Source: Alphaproteobacteria bacterium (GTDB taxonomy: Bacteria; Pseudomonadota; Alphaproteobacteria; Caulobacterales; Aquidulcibacteraceae). Taken from it: a stretch of DNA of 57,936 nucleotides. The DNA is taken from the NCBI GenBank assembly GCA_018969015.1, contig JAGWZE010000023.1:1-57936 (forward strand), written 5' to 3'. The translations under genes were made by a program, and so were the position numbers. How positions within the stretch are numbered: the stretch's first letter is position 1; each line of letters begins with the position of its first letter. Under the pieces are notes generated by a model. That model saw only the letters and a program-made list of their open reading frames with translations, ran no database searches and was not told where the DNA came from. This document shows positions 51,920-57,936 of the stretch, in pieces.

Positions 51920-53365
51920 ATGAGCCGTTCGCTGACGCCCGAAACCGCCGTCGACGCGCTGGAAGCGCTCCACGCCCGCGCCGTCGAAGCCCTGCAGATC
52001 GCCCTGCGCCGTTTCATCGAAACCGGTGTCCCGCCCACCCCGGATGAACGCGCCTTGTTCCGCTATCCGGAACTGCGCGTGCGCCATCGCCCGGTCGGCC
52101 CACCCCCGAAGCTGGCGCGCGCCTACGGTCAGTTGACCTGGCCGGGTGACTACGCCGTCTCCATCACGCAGCCGAAGGCCTTCCGGCCCTACCTCACCGA
52201 GCAGCTGAAGCTGCTCGCGGAGGACTATGGGGTGTCGATCTCGGTCGACGTCAGCGACACGGAGATTCCGTACTCCTTCATTCTCGACGGCTCCGTCGGT
52301 CTCGACGTGGAGCGTGCGCCGCCGTCCGAGCTCGCGCGGCATTTCCCGTACCCGCAACTCGCGGCCGTCGGCGACGCGGTGGTGGACGGCGAGATGATCG
52401 AACGGCCCGACGGGGCGCGGCCGCTCGCCTTGTTCGACGCGCCGCGGATCGACTATTCGCTCAAGCGCCTGACGCACTACACCGGCACGCCCTGGGCCGA
52501 CGTGCAGCCCTGGATCCTGTTCACGAACTACCAGCGCTATGTCGACGAGTTCGTGCGCTGGGCTGTGGAGCAGGTGAAGATCATCCCCGGCGCGGCGCTG
52601 TCGTGCCCCGGCGGCGTGACGGTGACGGCCGAGACGCCCGATCCCGAAGCGGCCGCGCTCGGCGCCCCGTGGCGCAAGTACCAGATGCCGGCCTATCACC
52701 TCGTGACCCCGGACCGGGACGGCGGCGTCACGCTGGTGAACATCGGCGTCGGCCCCTCGAACGCCAAGAACATCACGGACCATCTCGCCGTGCTGCGCCC
52801 GCATTGCTGGCTGATGGTGGGCCATTGCGGCGGGCTGCGGCACACGCAGCGCATCGGCGACTATGTCCTCGCGCACGCCTATTGGCGCCGGGACAAGGTC
52901 CTCGATGACGATGTGCCGCTCGACATCCCGATCCCCGCCATCGCGGAAGTGCAGGTGGCGCTGCAGCAGGCGGCGCTGGCGATCTCCGGCGAAGACCGCG
53001 AGGCGCTGAAGCGCCGACTGCGGACGGGCACGGTCGTGTCCTATGCCGACCGCAACTGGGAGCTGAACTATCTGCGCGAACGGCGGCATTTGTCGCAATC
53101 GCGCGCGGTCGCGGTGGACATGGAGAGCGCGTGCATCGCCACGCAGGGCTTCCGCCTGCGGGTGCCCTATGGCGTGCTGCTGTGCGTTTCCGACAAGCCG
53201 CTGCACGGCGAGATCAAGCTGCCCGGCGCGGCGGACCGGTTCTACGAAAGGGCCATCGGCGAACATCTGCGGATCGGTCTCGCGACCCTCGATCTTCTGC
53301 GCCAGACGAAAGCGTCGCTGCATTCGCGCAAGCTGCGCAGCTTCGACGAGCCAGCGTTCCGCTAG
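51920..53365 (+). CDS. amn: AMP nucleosidase
   Basis: A 481-residue enzyme that hydrolyses AMP to adenine and ribose-5-phosphate. The N-terminal regulatory domain (to ~190, with LTWPGDYAVSITQPKAFRPY) precedes the phosphorylase-like catalytic domain: VGPSNAKNITDHLAVLRP, MVGHCGGLRHTQRIGDYVLA and AVDMESACIATQGFRLRVP. Length and order match bacterial Amn. It starts 44 bases after the pseudopilin gene but is unrelated to it. Confidence 0.95.
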   Translation: MSRSLTPETAVDALEALHARAVEALQIALRRFIETGVPPTPDERALFRYPELRVRHRPVGPPPKLARAYGQLTWPGDYAVSITQPKAFRPYLTEQLKLLAEDYGVSISVDVSDTEIPYSFILDGSVGLDVERAPPSELARHFPYPQLAAVGDAVVDGEMIERPDGARPLALFDAPRIDYSLKRLTHYTGTPWADVQPWILFTNYQRYVDEFVRWAVEQVKIIPGAALSCPGGVTVTAETPDPEAAALGAPWRKYQMPAYHLVTPDRDGGVTLVNIGVGPSNAKNITDHLAVLRPHCWLMVGHCGGLRHTQRIGDYVLAHAYWRRDKVLDDDVPLDIPIPAIAEVQVALQQAALAISGEDREALKRRLRTGTVVSYADRNWELNYLRERRHLSQSRAVAVDMESACIATQGFRLRVPYGVLLCVSDKPLHGEIKLPGAADRFYERAIGEHLRIGLATLDLLRQTKASLHSRKLRSFDEPAFR

Positions 53366-53388
53366 GCGTCGCGCCACTCGGTTCGCGC

Positions 53389-54849
53389 TCAGCCCCGGGT
53401 GCGCAGGAAGGCGATCGACTCCGTCACGTCCTTGCGGCGCACGAGCCAGAGATAGCCGCCATAGGCCGCCGCGCCCGTCAGCGCGAGCACGGCCAGCGCC
53501 GCGGCCGCCGGAAGAGGGGCGGTGAGTGTGCGCATCGCCAGCACGGCGGCGGCCATCACCAGCGCGCCTTCATAGGCGGGCTGGATCGCGCGCGCGAACT
53601 GGCGCAGCGGCACGCGCGCTTCGCGGCAGATGATGACGCCGGAAATCGGCAGGGTCGCGAACCAGACGACCACGAGCGCGGTGTAGGCGGTCACGAGCCC
53701 GCTGCCGGAAAAGAGGTAGATCGCCGTCGCGCCCAGCACGAGATCGATGATCGCCAGGACCACGCCGATCCCGGATTTCCCGAGCGCGACGAGGATCGGC
53801 GCGCGGAAGAACGACATCGGCACGAACAGGGCGCCCAGGCTGATCAGGCCGATCAGCGGCGCGGCGTTGGCGTAGGCGTCGGACAGGAACAGGCGCGTGA
53901 TCTCGGGGCCCACGAGGCCGAGGCCGAGCTGCGCCGGGATCACCAGCATGGCGGCGAGGCTCATCACCCTGAGGAAGAACCCGCGCGCGCCCTCGGGATC
54001 GTCGCGCAGGCGCGACAGGACGGGCAGCCAGACGGCCATGACGGCGCTCGTCAGCGAGCCGTGCAGGATCTCGAAAAACTTCTGGGCGACACGCAGCACG
54101 CCGAGATCGCTCGCGCCCAGGCGGAAGCCGACGATCATTTCGGTGACGCGGGCCCCGGCGACGTTGAGGCCCTGGACGGCCCAGATCGGCCCGGCGCGGC
54201 GGGCGAACGTGGAGACGCCCGCGCCGTCGGCGGCGAGGCCGGGGACCCACCGTGTGGCGGCGAACAGGAAGGCGAAGGACACGGTGGTCTGCGTCACGCG
54301 CTGGACGACGAACGCCCACTCGCGCCACGGCGAGAACACGACCGCGAGCGCCAACGCGCCCGAGACGAAAACGCCAGCCATGTTGCGCAGGTTCAGCGTG
54401 CGGAAGTCGAGGTCCTTGAGGACGATCGCCTCCATGACGGCGAGCGCGGGCGTCAGCAGCAACGCCGCAGCGATCGGCGGCAGGACGGCGGCGAGCTCCT
54501 GCGCCTTGAAGAGGGCGGCCAGTTCGTGGCGGAACCCGATCAGCGCGGCCGCGACGGCGGCGCAGACGATCATGCCCGCCCAGAATGCCGCGTTGAGGCC
54601 GGGGCGGGAGAAATCCTGGCTCTGGACGATGGCGTCGGTCATCGCCGATCGGCCCTGGGTGGCGATCAGGTCGGTCAGGACGATCGCGAGCGCGAGCACG
54701 CCGAACACCGCCGGAGGCAGCTGGGCGGCGAGAATGAAGAAGACCGCCGCGCTCGCGACCTGGCTGACCGCGAAATTGGCGGCGTTCCAGACGAGCGACG
54801 CCCGCACGGCGCCGCCGCCGACGGCGGGAGGCGGGGGTCGGTCGGCCAT
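53389..54849 (-). CDS. Polysaccharide/lipid-linked oligosaccharide flippase (MOP superfamily)
   Basis: A 486-residue membrane protein with 12-14 helices and the Wzx-type N-terminus ASLVWNAANFAVSQVASAAVFFILA. Typical segments include GRSAMTDAIVQSQDFSRPGLNAAFW (by position ~62-85) and LGLVGPEITRLFLSD. It likely flips lipid-linked sugar repeats. No glycosyltransferases lie next to it. The ribosome site before ATG 54849 is weak; a start further upstream is possible. Confidence 0.85.
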   Translation of the reverse strand: MADRPPPPAVGGGAVRASLVWNAANFAVSQVASAAVFFILAAQLPPAVFGVLALAIVLTDLIATQGRSAMTDAIVQSQDFSRPGLNAAFWAGMIVCAAVAAALIGFRHELAALFKAQELAAVLPPIAAALLLTPALAVMEAIVLKDLDFRTLNLRNMAGVFVSGALALAVVFSPWREWAFVVQRVTQTTVSFAFLFAATRWVPGLAADGAGVSTFARRAGPIWAVQGLNVAGARVTEMIVGFRLGASDLGVLRVAQKFFEILHGSLTSAVMAVWLPVLSRLRDDPEGARGFFLRVMSLAAMLVIPAQLGLGLVGPEITRLFLSDAYANAAPLIGLISLGALFVPMSFFRAPILVALGKSGIGVVLAIIDLVLGATAIYLFSGSGLVTAYTALVVVWFATLPISGVIICREARVPLRQFARAIQPAYEGALVMAAAVLAMRTLTAPLPAAAALAVLALTGAAAYGGYLWLVRRKDVTESIAFLRTRG

Positions 54850-55097
54850 TGCTGACAGGGTCGGGCCTTTCTGGGCGCAAGCGGGGGCACGCCGGCGCAA
54901 TGGCCCGGGCATGCTCCCTTGGTTGTGGCCCGTGGGGAGCTAACGCCCGGTTGCGTCGTCGTGATGCGGGCCGTGAAGCAAACGCCATGCCCCCGACCCG
55001 GGTCCGGCAGCGCCCGCGGCTCGCGGCGCCGGGTGGCGCAAGGGCAGGCTCGCGTGGGCGGACGGGAGGCTGTATCGAGGCGGCGGAGACCCCGATC

Positions 55098-55874
55098 ATG
55101 ATGACTCGCACCTGGCCGCTGGATGGCGTCGTAAACTTCCGTGACTTTGGGGGGTACGAGACCGAGGACGGCGGGCGTGTCGTGGCCGGTCAGCTGTTCC
55201 GCTCCGCGCATTTCGCGGCGGCGAGCGCGCAGGACCTCGAAAAGCTGCACGCGCTCGGGGCGCAGGCCGTGGTCGATCTGCGTCGGCCCGAGGAGCGGGA
55301 GCGCGAGCCGAACAAGTGGCCCGGCGACCGCGCGCACACGATCTCCAACGATGAGGGGCAGGCCGAGGCGCCGGCCCACGTCGCCGTCATGATGCAGACG
55401 GACCTGACGGCCGAAGCCGTCGCGCATTTCATGCACACCGCCTACAGCCACTATCCCTACGAGCCGCGCTACCACGATCTGTTTCGCCGCTTTCTGCAGA
55501 CGCTCGTGGCGGCGGAGCGCCCCGTGGTGATCCATTGCGCGGCGGGGAAGGACCGCACGGGCGTCGGCTGCGCGCTGGCGCTGTGGGCGCTGGGCGTGCC
55601 GCGCGACGCGATCTTCGCGGACTACGAACTCACCAACACCGCCGTCGATCTCGACGCGCGCCTGCCCATCGTCCAGGCGACGATGGAGGAGCGCATGGGC
55701 CGCAAGGTCTCGGCGGAAGCGCTGCGGCCGATGATCGGCGTGCGCGCGGACTATCTGGCCGCCGCCTTGGCTGCGATCGACGCGCGCAGCGGTTCGGTGG
55801 AGCGCTATCTCGAGACGGAAATGGGGATCGGCGCGGCCGAACGCGCGCGCCTGCGCGCACGGCTCGTGGCCTAA
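55098..55874 (+). CDS. Tyrosine/serine protein phosphatase (PTP-like)
   Basis: A 258-residue phosphatase with the P-loop HCAAGKDRTG (catalytic Cys and Arg) and an N-terminal VNFRDFGGYETEDGGRVVAGQLFRSA, both typical of the Y_phosphatase3 group. The long C-terminal helical part is usual. Substrates may be phosphotyrosine proteins or phosphoinositides. GGAG lies 9 bases before ATG 55098; ATG 55101 follows directly. Divergent from the flippase. Confidence 0.9.
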   Translation: MMTRTWPLDGVVNFRDFGGYETEDGGRVVAGQLFRSAHFAAASAQDLEKLHALGAQAVVDLRRPEEREREPNKWPGDRAHTISNDEGQAEAPAHVAVMMQTDLTAEAVAHFMHTAYSHYPYEPRYHDLFRRFLQTLVAAERPVVIHCAAGKDRTGVGCALALWALGVPRDAIFADYELTNTAVDLDARLPIVQATMEERMGRKVSAEALRPMIGVRADYLAAALAAIDARSGSVERYLETEMGIGAAERARLRARLVA

Positions 55875-55916
55875 GCGCCTTTGGCCGCACGGCGCTGCTG
55901 CGCCTGCGGGTTCAGC

Positions 55917-56336
55917 GAAAAAAGGGACGCGGCGGAGAGGCGTGAGCCTGGGTCGGCCGACCCTGGTTTGCATGCGTTGGTGGGGAGTGGCTTTCGGCCT
56001 CTCCGCCGCGTTCGGCGCGCCGGTTTGGTCAACCCGGCGAGGGGCTACTTGCTGATTTGGTCGCCTACATTATCGGCGCGTACGTCAGCGTTCGCATCCT
56101 CCTTGAGACCCGAGGCCGGAGCTCGCCCTCACCCGGCTTGAGATAGGCGCGCACACCCACACGGGGGCGACCCTGCTCTCTAGGCAGGTTTTCCCGGGTC
56201 CTGACCGCAACTCTTCGAGGCGTCACCCTCTCCGAGCCCGTTCACCGATCCGCTGCGCGTTCTCGACGTTCTAGACCGCCCTGTCGCAGCGACGGGAGGA
56301 GTATGCGGCGCGATCGTCCGGGGGCGGATTAGTTTT
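55917..56336 (-). ncRNA. Candidate structured RNA or long 3' UTR with terminator
   Basis: About 420 bases without a supportable protein gene. On the minus strand it ends in a perfect 14-bp stem (55997-56010 with 55928-55941), closed by TCCCTTTTTT. Internal pairings include CCTGC-CTAGAGA-GCAGG, GCCGG...CCGGC, and GGTCGCC with GGCGACC ~100 bases later. It does not fit the RNase P, tmRNA or SRP signatures I know. It could be an independent small RNA or the nrdB 3' UTR. Boundaries at the 5' side are arbitrary. Confidence 0.4.
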
Positions 56337-56357
56337 TGGCTATCCCCATCCGCGCGG

Positions 56358-56456
56358 CGTCATCCTCGACGCGCCGCAGGCGCGGCGGGGATCCAGGCGT
56401 TCGGTGCGGCGGCCCCTGGATCCCCGCCTCGCACGGGGTGCGAGGCGAGGATGACG
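56358..56456. repeat. Palindromic intergenic repeat, family A copy 3
   Basis: CGTCATCCTCG ... GGGGATCCAG ... CTGGATCCCC ... CGAGGATGACG over 99 bp, 80 bases past the nrdB stop. It shares its arms and even CGCCGCAGGCGCGGCGGGGA-like interior with the 31229 copy. Confidence 0.9.
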
Positions 56457-56536
56457 GAGAGGGTGGGGGCGGCCGTCTCCCCCTCGCAACCCTGGGCTTG
56501 GGGGCGTGGCGGACGGCGAGAGCTTTGCGGCCGTCG

Positions 56537-57589
56537 CTATTCCGCGGCGAACATGTCCGCGGTTTTGCGCTTTTCGATCATGGTGTCGAAGGCGGACCAC
56601 ACGCCCTGGTCGCCGTGCCAGTCGCCCTTCGTGGCGGCCTTCGAGTATTCGGTGGCGCGCGCTTCGAAGAAGTTGGCGTGCTCGACGCCGTTGAGGATCG
56701 CGGTCAGCCACGGGATCGGGTGTTCGACGACGCCGTAGATCTTCGGCAGGCCGAGCTGGCCGAGGCGCCAATCCGCGATGTAGCGGATGTAGGCCTTGAT
56801 GTCCTCGGCCTTCATGCCTTCGACCGGGCCCATCTGGAAGGCGAGGTCGATGAACTTGTCCTCGAGGCTCACGACCGTGCGGCAGCACTCGACGATGTCG
56901 TCCTTCACCGCCTGCGTGAGCGCGCCGGTTTCCTTCGCGAAGGCGTGGAACAGCTTGATCATGCCCTCGCAGTGCAGGCTTTCGTCGCGCACCGACCACG
57001 ACACGATCTGGCCCATGCCCTTCATCTTGTTGAAGCGCGGGAAGTTCATCAGCATCGCGAACGAGGCGAACAGCTGCAGGCCTTCGGTGAAGGCGCCGAA
57101 CATCGCGACGGTGCGCAGGATGTCCTCGTCCGTCTCGACGCCGAACTTGCCCATGTAGTCGTGCTTCGCCTTCATCTCCTCGTAGTCGAGGAAGGCGGCG
57201 AACTCCGTTTCGGGCATGCCGATCGTTTCGAGCAGCAGCGCGTAGGCGGCGATGTGCACCGTCTCCATGTTCGAGAACGCCGAGAGCATCATCTTGATCT
57301 CGGTCGGTTTGAACACGCGCGCGTAGCGCTCCATGTAGTTGTCGTTCACCTCGACGTCGGACTGGGTGAAGAAGCGGAAGATCTGCGTCAGGAGATTGCG
57401 CTCGCCATCCGTGAGCTTGGTCGCCCAGTCCTTGCAGTCCTCGCCGAGCGGCACTTCCTCGGGCAGCCAATGGACCTGCTGCTGGCGCTTCCAGAAGTCA
57501 TAGGCCCACGGATAGCGGAACGGCTTGTAGGCCTTCGAGGGGGTCAGCAGTCCGTGAAGCTTACCGGCGGCGACAGTCGACCCAGACAT
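56537..57589 (-). CDS. nrdB: Class I ribonucleotide reductase, beta subunit
   Basis: A 350-residue NrdB. The di-iron site is seen in METVHIAAY (Glu, His and the radical Tyr four residues on), the second-half RDESLHCEGM (Glu and His), and EGLQLFASFAML. The tyrosine makes it class Ia-like. It supplies the radical for NrdA. nrdA is not upstream in the window; instead an IS481-type element starts 212 bases from the nrdB start. Confidence 0.95.
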   Translation of the reverse strand: MSGSTVAAGKLHGLLTPSKAYKPFRYPWAYDFWKRQQQVHWLPEEVPLGEDCKDWATKLTDGERNLLTQIFRFFTQSDVEVNDNYMERYARVFKPTEIKMMLSAFSNMETVHIAAYALLLETIGMPETEFAAFLDYEEMKAKHDYMGKFGVETDEDILRTVAMFGAFTEGLQLFASFAMLMNFPRFNKMKGMGQIVSWSVRDESLHCEGMIKLFHAFAKETGALTQAVKDDIVECCRTVVSLEDKFIDLAFQMGPVEGMKAEDIKAYIRYIADWRLGQLGLPKIYGVVEHPIPWLTAILNGVEHANFFEARATEYSKAATKGDWHGDQGVWSAFDTMIEKRKTADMFAAE

Positions 57590-57800
57590 CCGTGTTCTCC
57601 ATTCGCGCCACTACATATGGCGCGTATTCCCAGTTCTGACCACAACAGGCTGCTTCGGGTTCACGAAGAGTAAAAAAGGCCGCGGATCAGGAAGGGCGAC
57701 GCTAGGCCGATTCTTTTGGGGGGGACGAGCGGGTGGGTGAGAGAGCTGGGGAGAGCGGTGAAGGGGGGGCGCAGCGCTCGTTGCGCCCCTCCCCAGCGGG

Positions 57801-57936
57801 TGTTCAGACCGGAGACATGGGTAACACCTGTTCGGAGACATGGGTGACAGATTGAGACTGGTCCTGCGCGTCGGTGAAGTCGAGCGCGGTGATGAACTGG
57901 GCGCGGTAGTAGAGCTCGAAACGTCCGTCGCGGGCG
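57801..57936 (-). mobile_element. End of an IS481-family insertion sequence
   Basis: A terminal repeat begins TGTTCAGACCGGAGACATGGG and is followed by a second GGAGACATGGGTGACA unit. These doubled GGAGACATGGGT motifs at the transposase 3' end are typical of alphaproteobacterial IS481 elements. The element continues beyond the right edge, so its other end and target duplication cannot be seen. Confidence 0.8.
57804..57936 (-). CDS. IS481-type transposase, C-terminal fragment
   Basis: The last 43 codons are visible and read DGRFELYYRAQFITALDF, then SVTHVSEQVLPMSPV before the stop. The stop lies within the terminal repeat itself, so the coding region uses the repeat as its end, as in other IS481 members. 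The DDE catalytic part is outside the window. Confidence 0.8.
   Translation of the reverse strand, partial: ARDGRFELYYRAQFITALDFTDAQDQSQSVTHVSEQVLPMSPV

Noticed and set aside
55917-56336. RNase P RNA, two-piece tmRNA, SRP RNA or cobalamin riboswitch in the structured region
   Set aside because: None of the conserved cores was found: no GAGGAAAGTCCGGGCT-type P4, no tRNA-like TTCGAATC or tag reading frame ending in Ala-Ala, no SRP GGAAG tetraloop region, and no B12 box. A GGTCGCCCCCG stretch alone is not enough.
57590-57620. NrdR box upstream of nrdB (CACTACATATGGCG)
   Set aside because: Only loosely like the NrdR consensus, and no second box at a helical-turn spacing was found.
1-57936. CRISPR arrays, tRNA or rRNA genes, prophage or toxin-antitoxin modules
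   Set aside because: No regularly spaced direct repeats, no tRNA-like cloverleaf segments and no phage or toxin-antitoxin genes were recognised in reading the window.

Overview
The window looks like chromosomal DNA from a GC-rich alphaproteobacterium close to Caulobacterales/Hyphomonadaceae. This rests on gene content and order: an SUV3-like helicase, an Hsp15-like gene, fdxA and a CarD/CdnL gene in a row; a pilA-cpaA-B-C-D-E-F-tadB-tadC locus in Caulobacter order; an ECF sigma factor with an NrsF-type anti-sigma; and alphaproteobacterial intergenic palindromes. Almost all of it is ordinary core genome. The only clear mobile element is the end of an IS481-type element at the right edge.

Layout. 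1-8050: the tail of a chemoreceptor, a secreted Gly/Tyr-rich protein, an aldehyde dehydrogenase, CobT, a phytase-like lipoprotein, ribosomal protein L28, a tiny membrane protein and a DUF3108 protein. 8050-16950: SUV3-like helicase, S4-domain protein, ferredoxin, CdnL, RpoH, a nuclease lipoprotein, an acyl-CoA dehydrogenase, an HU protein with a histone-H1-like tail and an O-methyltransferase. 16980-24010: a sulfur block, with a YeiH-type exporter divergent from cysH-cysD-cysN-cysT-cysW-cysA. 24200-28000: 3-hydroxyacyl-CoA dehydrogenase, etfBA, a cobalamin adenosyltransferase and a HIG1-like membrane protein. 28080-31220: TetR regulator, RmuC and NudC. 31350-33650: a stress module in which an ECF sigma factor and NrsF-like anti-sigma precede DoxX-like and YHS-domain genes; two matching promoters are readable in the DNA. 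33690-38950: pheA, kdsB, a c-type cytochrome, an NlpC/P60 peptidase, a MarR regulator and an M17 aminopeptidase.

39058-51875 is a complete Flp/Tad pilus locus. The minus strand carries three Flp pilins followed by cpaA, cpaB, cpaC, cpaD, cpaE, cpaF, tadB and tadC. A TPR gene (TadD-like) converges on tadC. Divergent from the pilins are a solo secretin-N-domain protein and two TadE-type pseudopilins. Two of the pilin genes are recent duplicates that share a long 5' leader with a conserved inverted repeat. 51920-57936: AMP nucleosidase, a polysaccharide flippase, a tyrosine phosphatase, a long non-coding region with a terminator-like structure on the minus strand, nrdB and the IS481 end.

Most worth following up: the sigma-F-type regulon with its two promoters, the shared hairpin leader of the duplicated pilins, the candidate structured RNA at 55917-56336, and the dispersed palindromic repeats at 24061, 31229 and 56358. 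I did not find a clearly new multi-gene defence or mobile system.
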